From assembly GCF_001629705.1 (NCBI RefSeq), contig NZ_CP015378.1, forward strand, positions 930,001-994,000: a DNA stretch of 64,000 nt, in the 5' to 3' direction. The translations under genes were made by a program, and so were the position numbers. Below the pieces are notes generated by a model, which had not been told where the DNA came from, did not search any database, and saw nothing but the letters and a program-made list of their open reading frames with translations. Below, piece after piece: positions 44,305 to 52,589 of this stretch. Numbering within the stretch: position 1 is the first letter of the stretch; each line of letters begins with the position of its first letter. The stretch comes from Fictibacillus phosphorivorans (lineage in GTDB: Bacteria > Bacillota > Bacilli > Bacillales > Fictibacillaceae).

Positions 44305-44749
44305 ATCTACCGTATTGATAGTGAAAACGTTGTATCATTGATTTACGTTTAACTAAGAGGAGAACGAACAAAGCCACTAGACTTATTGAAATGATCCATG
44401 CTCCTAAGTAGATACCACCAATCGTAAATGCTCTAGAGATCCTTACAGAAAAAAAGATCCACCCCACAATCCCGACTGAGCCTATACATAAGTTAAGCAT
44501 CAAGCTGACAAAGAAATGGGGAAGCACCATACCCGTATGTGATACTGTGAATTTCGCGTATTTATAGCTGATCGGTAACCCGAGTAGAAGAAACAAGGTA
44601 TAAAAAATCACATTAAGATCTGCTTCACTCAAAGCGTTCACTCCTTTTAATAAAGTAATACTCCTATATTCAAAAGAAACAAAAAACATACCAAATGATA
44701 AAAGACTCGATAAGGTAAATCTTTGCCTCATCGAGTCTTTCTTATTCAT
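44303..44749 (-). CDS. Small membrane protein linked to an OppBC pair
   Basis: 148 residues with four probable spans. Basic C-terminus (VKRKSMIQRFHYQYGR). Its ATG overlaps the stop of the upstream permease gene (TAATG), so it is translated together with the permeases and may be an accessory subunit. No family recognised. Confidence 0.6.
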   Translation of the reverse strand: MNKKDSMRQRFTLSSLLSFGMFFVSFEYRSITLLKGVNALSEADLNVIFYTLFLLLGLPISYKYAKFTVSHTGMVLPHFFVSLMLNLCIGSVGIVGWIFFSVRISRAFTIGGIYLGAWIISISLVALFVLLLVKRKSMIQRFHYQYGR

Positions 44750-45777
44750 TAATTGTCAGTTCCAGTTTTCATAATTCTGTCAAATTGTTCTTGAGACAGT
44801 GTTTTAACTTGCACAGGAGTTTTTACCTTTCTTACTTTTCGTGTTCTCCTTGTGTAAGAGCTTTTTGCAAGGTACTGGCGTTTCATCGCTTCAACCATAA
44901 AATTTAAGGCGAGAATGGTAATTGCAAATCCAGCGAGTGGAGCAAATACAATCCAGCGATCACCACGAATTTGGAAGTAGTTGGCTCCGATCATGCTCGA
45001 CCATTCGTTGATCATGGCAACCGGCACCGTATTATTTTCAAGTGGGTCGAGTGTAATAAAATCAGTTCCACCGATAAATACTTGTAAAATTCCAAGATGA
45101 GCCCCAAGTAAAAGGGTGGCGATCAGCTGTTGGCTATACAAAATACTCAAATGCGGTCTAAGGTGTGGCATGACGTGTTTACGTAAAGTGTGTAATCTGC
45201 TACCGCCTAGAACTTTTACAGAAGAAATAAACTCATTTTCTAAAAACTTAGAAGTTTCACTAGCCACTGTCACCATAATAGGAGGAACAGCGATAATAAC
45301 TAAGAGTATGACAGCGAATATCGTCTGAATATCACGTGGTAGAGACCATGTGAATATCTGAAGCACAGGGTATAAAAGCAAGTAAGCAATTATAGTAGCT
45401 GGAGCATAGTAAAACGATTCAAAGAGCTTACTTAGCGTATTTAAAATGAATTTGGGCAGCTGACTGATGATCAGGCCAAGTAAAGTTCCGAAGAACAGCC
45501 TAGCAAAAGCAATAAAAAATGCAACGCCAAGTGTATATTTTGCGCCATCAATCACCTTGTGTAAGATACTAACACCAAAACGATCAGTTCCAAACGGCAT
45601 GTCTTTAAAAGGTGCAATAGGTGCTCCGTCTATAGCATTTTTATTTTCATCGTATCTAATCTGCATAACGGGCTGTTTATCATTCGGTACGAAATGAGAA
45701 TAAATGATACTCCCGAAAAAGAGGGAAACAATGATTAAAAATCCTGAGAGAAAGAGCGGACTTTTCCAAACTGTCAT
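44749..45777 (-). CDS. ABC transporter permease, OppC/DppC-like
   Basis: 342 residues, N-terminal span then periplasmic-type loop with FGTDRFGVS, typical of DppC. The permease domain has an EAA-like loop (VLGGSRLHTLRKHVMPHL). It pairs with the OppB-like permease immediately upstream. No binding protein or ATPase gene is present in this operon, which is unusual for peptide importers. Confidence 0.8.
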   Translation of the reverse strand: MTVWKSPLFLSGFLIIVSLFFGSIIYSHFVPNDKQPVMQIRYDENKNAIDGAPIAPFKDMPFGTDRFGVSILHKVIDGAKYTLGVAFFIAFARLFFGTLLGLIISQLPKFILNTLSKLFESFYYAPATIIAYLLLYPVLQIFTWSLPRDIQTIFAVILLVIIAVPPIMVTVASETSKFLENEFISSVKVLGGSRLHTLRKHVMPHLRPHLSILYSQQLIATLLLGAHLGILQVFIGGTDFITLDPLENNTVPVAMINEWSSMIGANYFQIRGDRWIVFAPLAGFAITILALNFMVEAMKRQYLAKSSYTRRTRKVRKVKTPVQVKTLSQEQFDRIMKTGTDN

Positions 45778-45778
45778 T

Positions 45779-46732
45779 TTAAGCCACCTCTTCTTCAGTG
45801 CGTCCTAATTTATGAGAAAGAATGTAAGAGACGACTGTAAATAATAAATAAAATGGTACAAACATTAAGAGAATACTAACTGTAATTACTTCTGGCGTAG
45901 TTGGCCCGTTATCAAGCATGAAGTCTGTAATACCTGGTATGGCCATAACCGTTTCCACCATAAATAATGTGGAAATCAGCAACCAATACACGGTCTTTGA
46001 ATAATAAAAAAGGCTGAACAATGAATTTCTGAGCATGTGAACATAGAGTATAATGGCATACCTTAGCCCTTTTGCTCGTGCAAACTCAACATATGTCTTA
46101 GAATCTTCATCATCTAATAAGAATAATAGTGTCCTAGTTAAAAACAGAGTAGGTATGATGGCCAGGCATAAAATCGGGATAAAATAGGTAGGATTCTGGT
46201 CACTATGTGCAATTGGGAATAAAAGAGTCCCAGTATTCCGGAAGTATAGAATCATACTATATTGGATCATCACGACTATGAAAATATCTGGCAGCGACTC
46301 TAGTGAAAAGAATACAAAACGAACGGCCTTTTGTATTTTGTCTGGCAAAATCTTTACGATTAACGCAAGTACTAGCGATGTTGTTATAGCTAATAAAAAC
46401 GCGCCAATCACTAGTTTTACCGAATAATAAAATGGGGTTAATATGGTCGGGAACAGAAGTTTAATCTGTTGATATTCATAATATTCTACATTTGAAAAGG
46501 TGATGAGTCTCAGCATTAACGAACCAATATTATCTAGATAGTTACTAAAGAATAGACCTAAATCTTGATTTAAAAATAATGCATTCTTTATAGCTCCGGA
46601 CTCCAATAAGCGTGCTACAGCTTCGATCCCTTGAACATTGCTGAAGAAAAGGTAAGGAAGTGCACCAATGAAAAAAACACCCACGATCGGCATTAAAAAA
46701 TAAACAATGCGCCGAAGGACAAGTAAATACAT
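45779..46732 (-). CDS. ABC transporter permease, OppB/DppB-like
   Basis: 317 residues, N-terminal RRIVYFLMPIVGVFFIG, then a large extracytoplasmic loop and five more spans. The EAA loop contains FARAKGLRYAIILYVHMLRNSL. First gene of the three-gene minus-strand operon, with AGGGGGG before ATG. The stop codon lies one base from the next start. Confidence 0.8.
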   Translation of the reverse strand: MYLLVLRRIVYFLMPIVGVFFIGALPYLFFSNVQGIEAVARLLESGAIKNALFLNQDLGLFFSNYLDNIGSLMLRLITFSNVEYYEYQQIKLLFPTILTPFYYSVKLVIGAFLLAITTSLVLALIVKILPDKIQKAVRFVFFSLESLPDIFIVVMIQYSMILYFRNTGTLLFPIAHSDQNPTYFIPILCLAIIPTLFLTRTLLFLLDDEDSKTYVEFARAKGLRYAIILYVHMLRNSLFSLFYYSKTVYWLLISTLFMVETVMAIPGITDFMLDNGPTTPEVITVSILLMFVPFYLLFTVVSYILSHKLGRTEEEVA

Positions 46733-46849
46733 AAAATTTTCCCCCTAAATCTCTCTATCTCTTTTTATCTAATAAAGTTAACTATAATTATTCGACATAA
46801 TCCATTATTTTCCTCCAGTAAAAAATAAAAAAAGTCCCTTTGAGGGACG

Positions 46850-47365
46850 TTATTTTAGAATGCTTAAAAAAGTTTTCCATGGACCAACGTCCTGATCATA
46901 ACGCTTAGCCAGAACCCTAGTAATCTGGTTGATGTGTGTAAGATCGTGAACGGCCCACGTGGATAATAATTGCTGCAAGGTGATAGAACCAAATTCAGGG
47001 TGTAATCCCGTTTTATTTAAATCAAAGGAACGAATTTTTAAAGCACCCAATTGGTATAAGCTCTGTTGCCTGGATTGTGAGAATTCACGAAGTAGCTCTT
47101 CAATCCCTTTTTCTTGCCCCAGATGAGAGAATCGATCAAAGGGTGGAAGGGGATCATCCTCAATGTTTGTGAGGATGCTGTTAATTCGTGGTATCCAATT
47201 GCTCTTTTCACATTGAATCAAGTGAGCAACAACTTCAAGAGAATTCCATGAATCGCCACCCTCATTGTTAATTAACCATTCCAAAGAGAGTCCTGATAAC
47301 AAGTGTGTCAATACAGCAGGTGTACGCTCAAGAATTTCGAGAGCTTCGCTTTGTTTAAAATTCAT
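46850..47365 (-). CDS. DinB-family protein
   Basis: 171 residues, DinB_2 pattern: WNSLEVVAHLIQCEKSNWIPR with the first His, and AVHDLTHINQITRVLAKRY with the HxxxH metal site. Enzymatic role unknown. It overlaps the upstream hydrolase gene by four bases, third in the 48531-46850 operon. Confidence 0.8.
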   Translation of the reverse strand: MNFKQSEALEILERTPAVLTHLLSGLSLEWLINNEGGDSWNSLEVVAHLIQCEKSNWIPRINSILTNIEDDPLPPFDRFSHLGQEKGIEELLREFSQSRQQSLYQLGALKIRSFDLNKTGLHPEFGSITLQQLLSTWAVHDLTHINQITRVLAKRYDQDVGPWKTFLSILK

Positions 47366-48033
47366 GATTCCAATACTCCGCTCTTCATAGAGATAAAATC
47401 ATCTATTCTTTTAATAACACTTTTAATCATATCAATAGAGGAAAGAATATCACCATCTACTTCAAGTGCATGATTTGCAGTCGGATGAATCATACACGCT
47501 ATAGATGAGTTATCTATGATCTGATTTATCTTTTCTTCGTCATAAAAAGGGTCTTTATCACCGATTACGCAAAGGCTGTCTTGTTTACACGTTCTTAATG
47601 TTTGATAAACAGGTAGACTGCTTAAACGAGGTGTTAGCCAAATGGCTTTTGTGTTTTGGGTAGGCAATCTATCTAAAGCAGTAGGCATGGCCATAGTACC
47701 AAAGGATTTTCCTAACACGTAAAAAGATTTATAGATTGAGTGATCAATCACTTGATTTAGCACTGTGGAAACATCGTTAATAAGTGCTGAGGTAATTTCT
47801 TCAAAGCTATAACCTTCGTAATCTGATGAATAATAAGGATAGTTTACATGCAATACATCATATCCTTTGTTTAAAAATGCTCCTGAAGAAAAATGAAACA
47901 ATGGTGATTTAACCGTATACCCTATACCCGGAAGCATGATGGCGAGCCCTTTTGGCTGATCAGTTTTGGTTTGTATTACGTAAGGAATCTTCAGGTTTTT
48001 ATAGCCAGAGATAGTAGCAGATCTCTCTTTCAT
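47362..48033 (-). CDS. Alpha/beta hydrolase (dienelactone-hydrolase-like)
   Basis: 223 residues. MLPGIGYTVKSP oxyanion region, VLGKSFGTMAMP nucleophile elbow (GKSFG), VIGDKDPFYDE acid region and PTANHALEVDGD with the terminal His. GGAGG before ATG. Overlaps the DinB gene. Substrate unknown. Confidence 0.75.
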   Translation of the reverse strand: MKERSATISGYKNLKIPYVIQTKTDQPKGLAIMLPGIGYTVKSPLFHFSSGAFLNKGYDVLHVNYPYYSSDYEGYSFEEITSALINDVSTVLNQVIDHSIYKSFYVLGKSFGTMAMPTALDRLPTQNTKAIWLTPRLSSLPVYQTLRTCKQDSLCVIGDKDPFYDEEKINQIIDNSSIACMIHPTANHALEVDGDILSSIDMIKSVIKRIDDFISMKSGVLES

Positions 48034-48051
48034 ATTGAAACCTCCATAGTA

Positions 48052-48531
48052 TTATTGAATGGTATCGTACAATTCGATCTTTAATCGATCCACATTGTTA
48101 AAGGAATAGAAAACTTCGATGTGCCAGTTGTTTAGAAGCCTAACGTATCCATTCTTTTGGGTCCACTTGTGTAATCTTTCATAGGTGTCTTTAATTTCTT
48201 CATTTCTTCCAACATGTTGGATGCTAGCATATCTTTGAGGTGGGATAGTAAGTGTCACCATTCCAGCTGGAACATTTTCGAAGTTTTCTACTTCCACACA
48301 GACCCAATATCCATCCTCTTCAACGGTAGAAGCATCAACAATGAACGCACCTATTTGTTTTGAAGGATCCACGACATGCTGAATGGACGGTAATTGTGAT
48401 TGCAGCGCAGTTGAAGCTTTAGGGATTTCGTGGATGTATTGATCTCCCTCACATAGCACTCTTAATCCAACTAAATTTATTTCTTTCTGTTCTTTTACAA
48501 CAGGTGCTTCATAAACTGCTTTGTTGTTCAT
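48052..48531 (-). CDS. GyrI-like small-molecule-binding protein
   Basis: 159 residues with the SHS2/GyrI-like ligand-binding pattern: VEVENFENVPAGMVTLTIPPQRYASIQHVG and LNNWHIEVFYSFNNVDRLKIELYDTI, where IEVY-type strands surround the pocket. Such domains bind hydrophobic or cationic compounds and are often fused to AraC regulators; this one is free-standing. Leads a three-gene operon with a hydrolase and DinB protein. Confidence 0.75.
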   Translation of the reverse strand: MNNKAVYEAPVVKEQKEINLVGLRVLCEGDQYIHEIPKASTALQSQLPSIQHVVDPSKQIGAFIVDASTVEEDGYWVCVEVENFENVPAGMVTLTIPPQRYASIQHVGRNEEIKDTYERLHKWTQKNGYVRLLNNWHIEVFYSFNNVDRLKIELYDTIQ

Positions 48532-48660
48532 AGCAAAAACTCCTTTTTAGAGGATTTACTACTTTCTTCTCGTAAAAGAAACCATTATCCTTTATTTACC
48601 TATTAAGTAGATTTATTTCCTGTTATTATCAATTTTCTCCTACCTTTATACCGTTTGTTA

Positions 48661-48674
48661 TGAAAACGCATACA
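48661..48674 (+). promoter_or_regulatory. CcpA cre box upstream of the secreted glucanase gene
   Basis: TGAAAACGCATACA fits the cre consensus TGWAANCGNTNWCA at all but one position. Confidence 0.6.
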
Positions 48675-48736
48675 ACCATTGATGCAAAAGCTTCAGTGCT
48701 CCTTATTTATTTCGATCAAACGTGCTAAACTATTGG

Positions 48737-48749
48737 TGAAACGTTTCGA
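48737..48749 (+). promoter_or_regulatory. LacI-family operator, site 1
   Basis: TGAAACGTTTCGA, with a perfect GAAACGTTTC dyad, 40 bases before the glucanase start and just after a possible TAAACT -10 at 48726. Confidence 0.75.
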
Positions 48750-48788
48750 AAGATTGTTTATCTAAGTATGGAGAGGAGCAAAGCGTCC

Positions 48789-50141
48789 ATGAAAACAAGT
48801 AAAATCATTAGCTTTGTATTGATGTTCAGCTTGTTTGCAAATGTATTTGCAACAACATCAGTGTCTGCAACTGACAGAGGAAAAGATTATGCATTCCAAA
48901 TGGAGTTGAAATCAATCGCTAAGAAGACATACAAGTTTTATCAAGATCATACCGACCCAAAAACAGGTTTGACTTATGATGAGACTCGTTATACAGCAGA
49001 AGGTAAAAAAGACGCTACACACACATCCCCAACTAATATTGGTATGTATATGATGAGTACGATCTCTGCTCAAGAATTAGGTATCATCTCAAAAAAGGAA
49101 GCGGTAAAACGCATTCAAGTCACGTTGAATACACTTGAACATCTTGAAAAGTGGAACGGCTTATACTACAACTGGTACAACACAAAAGATGGTTCGGTTA
49201 AAAAGGACTGGGGACAATTCATCTCACAAGTCGATAACGGATGGCTGTCTGCAGGCTTGATCGTAGTTGGACAAGCTTATGATGAGCTGAATCCACAGAC
49301 GAGTAAGCTCGTTGAGGACATGAATTACACAACTCTATATGATCCAGAAGTGGGACAATTTCGTGGAGGATATGATGTTGCACAAGGGAAGTTAACCGAT
49401 CACCACTATGGCTTATTCAACACAGAACCACGTGTAGCAAGTTATATCTCGATCGGTAAAGGCGATGTGCCAAGCGATCACTGGTGGAAGATGTACCGTA
49501 CGATGCCAAGAGAATGGGATTGGCAAGCACAGATCCCAGAGGGTGAAACGCATGAATATGATGGCGTTTCTGTGTTTGAAGGGCACTACGAATACAACGG
49601 TGTAAAATTCGTTCCTAGCTGGGGCGGAAGCATGTTTGAAAGCCTTATGCCTGGAATCGTCTTAAATGAGGTTGAACTTGGAAAAGATGCGCTTGGACTG
49701 AACAATAAGCGTCATGTAGAATTACAGCAAGCTTTTGCTAAAGAAAAAGGATATAAAGCATGGGGCTTCTCTCCATCTGCAACACCAGATGGTTACAGTG
49801 AGTTTGCCGCAACACCACTTGGTACTTCTGGATACAAAGATGGTGCGACCGTAACCGCTCATGCATCATTCTTAGCACTAGACTATGATCCTAATGGTGT
49901 TCGAAAAAACATTAAAGCCTTAAAAGAACTCAATACGTATAGCAAGTACGGGTTCTATGATTCTGTAAACGTGGAAACAGGTGAAATTGCTAAAGCATAT
50001 CTCGCGCTCGATCAAGGAATGATCATGGTATCTATCGCTAACTATCTAAAAGATGGTGTGATCCGCGATTACTTCCACCAAGATCCGATCGGTAAGAAAC
50101 CAGAGAATCTGTTGAAAAAAGAAAAGTTCTCCATTCAATAA
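48789..50141 (+). CDS. Secreted glycoamylase-domain glucanase, GH144-like (predicted endo-beta-1,2-glucanase)
   Basis: Signal peptide about 1-27 (ending SVSA). The (alpha/alpha)6-barrel 'glycoamylase' domain (PF10091 type) shows VDNGWLSAGLIVVGQAYDEL, REWDWQAQIPEGETHEYDG, FVPSWGGSMFESLMPGI and YGFYDSVNVETGEIAKAYLALDQGMIMVSIANY. The WGGSMFE.LMP and YDSxN..DQG blocks are shared with GH144 endo-beta-1,2-glucanases. With a beta-1,2-oligoglucan-type phosphorylase in the same regulon, extracellular cleavage of beta-1,2-glucan is the best guess. Start moved to ATG 48789 after GAGAGGAG. Product release mode unknown. Confidence 0.75.
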   Translation: MKTSKIISFVLMFSLFANVFATTSVSATDRGKDYAFQMELKSIAKKTYKFYQDHTDPKTGLTYDETRYTAEGKKDATHTSPTNIGMYMMSTISAQELGIISKKEAVKRIQVTLNTLEHLEKWNGLYYNWYNTKDGSVKKDWGQFISQVDNGWLSAGLIVVGQAYDELNPQTSKLVEDMNYTTLYDPEVGQFRGGYDVAQGKLTDHHYGLFNTEPRVASYISIGKGDVPSDHWWKMYRTMPREWDWQAQIPEGETHEYDGVSVFEGHYEYNGVKFVPSWGGSMFESLMPGIVLNEVELGKDALGLNNKRHVELQQAFAKEKGYKAWGFSPSATPDGYSEFAATPLGTSGYKDGATVTAHASFLALDYDPNGVRKNIKALKELNTYSKYGFYDSVNVETGEIAKAYLALDQGMIMVSIANYLKDGVIRDYFHQDPIGKKPENLLKKEKFSIQ

Positions 50142-50151
50142 GTAAATGCAG

Positions 50152-50183
50152 CACCCGATTCCAAGTGGATGAGGGTGTTTTTT
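50152..50183 (+). terminator. Intrinsic terminator after the glucanase gene
   Basis: CACCC..TCC / GGA..GGGTG interrupted stem followed by seven T. Confidence 0.7.
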
Positions 50184-50209
50184 TGTTGGATCTAGATAGT
50201 TTTGCAGGC

Positions 50210-50335
50210 TTTCAGGTGGAAGTGAAGAGGTTAGCGGTGGTCAGGAGTGATTCGTAGGTGGTCTGTATGAGTTTATCAGTGAAAACGTGATGTTTAGAGG
50301 TGAAAAGATACCATTTAGCGGTGAACATGTAAGAA
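50210..50335. repeat. 21-bp tandem repeat array, six units (TTTAGNGGTGAAAA type)
   Basis: The (G/A)GTG core recurs at 50215, 50236, 50257, 50278, 50299 and 50320, exactly 21 bases apart, usually in the context TTTAGNGGTGAAAA. Units are diverged. It fills most of the gap between the glucanase terminator and the Ntn hydrolase gene. Confidence 0.75.
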
Positions 50336-50460
50336 AAATAAAAACACGTACCGTAAACGACGATAAAAGGGTCTAGGATCTTTGTGTGGAACTCCTATCT
50401 ATGACAGTTGACTGTGCCGTTTTTCCAGCTGCAAATATTCAAAGTGGAAGTGAAGAAAAG

Positions 50461-51267
50461 ATGTGTACAAGTTTTGTTTTGCACGAAGATCGAACGTATA
50501 TAGGAATGAACTTTGACCTGTCTGAGCGGCCGATTAAAATGGCTTTATCAGGTGAACACCAGCTCCTTATTTTACAAAAAGAAGGCGGCCGTTTCTTGCC
50601 AGCCATTGGCTTTAATAGGGAGGGTATATTCATGAACCTTCATATGGTGAACCCGAATGAAGAGGGGAAATATAAAAGGAATAAAAACAGTATACATATG
50701 ATGAGGCTATTTGACGAAGTGTTGACTGAAAAAGTAAAAACATCAGTGCTTCCTATCTATCTAGAAGAAAAAGAAATCGTGAATGTTCCAGATTATAGTG
50801 TTCAAAGTTTGATAGTTGGTCTTAACAAAAATTCATTCATCGTAGAGCCGGGAAGGAAACATATAGATACTCATGAACGAGAAGATGACTTTTTGGTTCT
50901 TACGAATTTTTCAGTTCGAGATGCTATGGAACATGAAGATATGACATTGCAAGGACCAGGAAGTGATCGTTATCAGATAGCATTTGATGAATTGGCAAAT
51001 AGGAAAGATGATTTTTCCGTGGAACAAGGCTTATCCATCCTGAAGCAAACCGCACAAAGGGAAGGGGACTATCCTACACAGTTATCTATAATATTTAGTC
51101 CAGAAGATGAGAGTATCTATTTCTCTCTTAAAGGGGATTTTAAAAGACTTTATAAATTCTCCTTCTCGGATAGAATGATAACAACAGAGAGGGGCTTTGA
51201 GCGCGATTTTGGTTTGTTGGTAAAGAAAAGAGGTGTTTTATTGTCAGAGCTTGAGGGTTGGGATTAA
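50461..51267 (+). CDS. Choloylglycine-hydrolase/penicillin-acylase-like Ntn hydrolase
   Basis: If started at the ATG 50461 the protein begins MCTSFVLHEDRTYIGMNFDL, placing Cys2 as the N-terminal nucleophile after Met removal, with NREGIFMNLHMVN and VLTNF as later family blocks. That architecture (linear amide C-N hydrolase) decides this start over one 75 bases upstream. GGAAGTG is a modest ribosome binding site. Possible substrates include acyl amides or N-acyl homoserine lactones; unknown. It does not obviously belong to sugar use, although it sits in the middle of the glucan locus. Confidence 0.7.
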   Translation: MCTSFVLHEDRTYIGMNFDLSERPIKMALSGEHQLLILQKEGGRFLPAIGFNREGIFMNLHMVNPNEEGKYKRNKNSIHMMRLFDEVLTEKVKTSVLPIYLEEKEIVNVPDYSVQSLIVGLNKNSFIVEPGRKHIDTHEREDDFLVLTNFSVRDAMEHEDMTLQGPGSDRYQIAFDELANRKDDFSVEQGLSILKQTAQREGDYPTQLSIIFSPEDESIYFSLKGDFKRLYKFSFSDRMITTERGFERDFGLLVKKRGVLLSELEGWD

Positions 51268-51320
51268 AAGTACTGGATTGAGAATGGTATTTGGGAATAT
51301 GGTAGGTGAGCAATTCTGGA

Positions 51321-51441
51321 TTTATAGACCGTATTTCTTGATTTATAGTCCTTCAAGAAATTTTATAGGTCTTCAAAATAATTTATAGGTCCTCAAAATA
51401 ATTTATAGGTCTTCAAAATAATTTATAGGCTTTTCGACAAA
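51321..51441. repeat. 20-bp tandem repeat array, six units (TTTATAGGTCTTCAAAA type)
   Basis: TTTATAG recurs at 51321, 51342, 51362, 51382, 51402 and 51422 (first step 21, others 20). The last three full units are nearly identical; the first two are diverged. Located between the Ntn hydrolase and a small membrane protein gene. Confidence 0.9.
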
Positions 51442-51475
51442 TATCATTTAATAAAATCATGGTAGTGAGGTATCT

Positions 51476-51673
51476 ATGAAAAAAACATCGGAGAATAGAC
51501 TAAATGCTTTTTTACTATTAACTGGGATCCTGTTTCTGTACTCTATCTTTTCTAAAATTTATCATTTCAACAGCATCATAAATGATATTGTGTATCTTTC
51601 AGGGTTTGTAATAGCTATTCTGATTCATCTCTATTATAGAAAGAAAACCAAGCTCAAAAAACTAAACACATAA
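51476..51673 (+). CDS. Small membrane protein
   Basis: 65 residues with two predicted helices (about 10-26 and 33-53) and a basic tail (RKKTKLKKL). GTGAGG lies 8 bases before the ATG. Function unknown. Confidence 0.6.
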   Translation: MKKTSENRLNAFLLLTGILFLYSIFSKIYHFNSIINDIVYLSGFVIAILIHLYYRKKTKLKKLNT

Positions 51674-51678
51674 AAATC

Positions 51679-51718
51679 AAAAAGAACCCCGATTACATAT
51701 TAGAATCGAGGGTTCTTC
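51679..51718. terminator. Bidirectional terminator of the sugar ABC operon
   Basis: AAGAACCC..GATT / AATC..GGGTTCTT stem between convergent genes. Confidence 0.75.
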
Positions 51719-51730
51719 AACGCCAACCTT

Positions 51731-52573
51731 CTATTTCATCCCTGAAATGGTATAGCCTTCGATAATGTGCTTTTGGAAGATGATGAAGATGATGACGATT
51801 GGAACAACCATGAACGTTGATCCGGCCATCTGCAACGCGAAGTTGCCTCCATATTGCCCTTTAAGAAGACTTAACCCAACAGACAACGTATATAGACTTT
51901 CATCGTTCGCGATGATCAACGGCCATAAGAAGCTGTTCCAACCAGCGATGAACGTTAGAATTCCTTGAACGGCCATGATCGGTTTTGAAATAGGTAGAAC
52001 GAGCTGCATGAACACGCGGAACTCACTCGCTCCATCTAGACGAGCGGCTTCAAGCAGTTCGTCTGGGATGGTAGACATGAACTGTCGGAATAAGAAGATG
52101 CTGAATGCACCAACTAATCCTGGTAGAACGACACCTGCCATCGTGTTCGTCAAGCCCATCTGGTTTAAGATTAAATAAACAGGAATCATCGTTACTTGTC
52201 CTGGGATCATCATGGTCGCTAAGACAAGGTAGAAAAGCTTTTCTCTTCCTTTAAACTTGTACTTCGCAAACGCATATCCAGCCATCGCATTAAAGAAAAG
52301 TCCGACGAAAGAACAGAGGACGATGATGATCGTATTACGCAAATAAACACCAAAGTTCATGTTCTCAAACAGGTAGACGAAGTTTTCGGTTGTAAAGTTT
52401 TCAGGCCACAGACTCGGTGTGAGCTGAAGGACTTCACTTTCAGGTTTGAAAGCAGAGAGGATCATCCAAATAAAAGGGATGGCTACTAAAAGACCGCCAA
52501 GCGTTAAGACGATTCCTGCGATCCATTGCTGAATTTTGTATGCTTTCTTCGCATCAGATACTTTTGTTTTCAT
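51731..52573 (-). CDS. Carbohydrate ABC transporter permease, MalG type
   Basis: 280 residues, six spans. The EAA loop EAARLDGASEFRVFMQLVLPISKP binds the ATPase. C-terminus ends HIIEGYTISGMK, typical of CUT1 MalG-like permeases. Third gene of the binding protein-permease-permease operon. The ATPase is missing and is probably a shared MsmX/MsmK type encoded elsewhere, as is common in Firmicutes. Expected substrate: beta-1,2-glucooligosaccharides, from context. Confidence 0.85.
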   Translation of the reverse strand: MKTKVSDAKKAYKIQQWIAGIVLTLGGLLVAIPFIWMILSAFKPESEVLQLTPSLWPENFTTENFVYLFENMNFGVYLRNTIIIVLCSFVGLFFNAMAGYAFAKYKFKGREKLFYLVLATMMIPGQVTMIPVYLILNQMGLTNTMAGVVLPGLVGAFSIFLFRQFMSTIPDELLEAARLDGASEFRVFMQLVLPISKPIMAVQGILTFIAGWNSFLWPLIIANDESLYTLSVGLSLLKGQYGGNFALQMAGSTFMVVPIVIIFIIFQKHIIEGYTISGMK

Positions 52574-52589
52574 GTTCTCACCTCACGTC

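Noticed and set aside
48737..48749. Reading TGAAACGTTTCGA as a CcpA cre box
   Set aside because: It misses the cre positions TG..CA, while true cre matches exist separately at 48661 and 54922; the shared motif better fits the local LacI protein.
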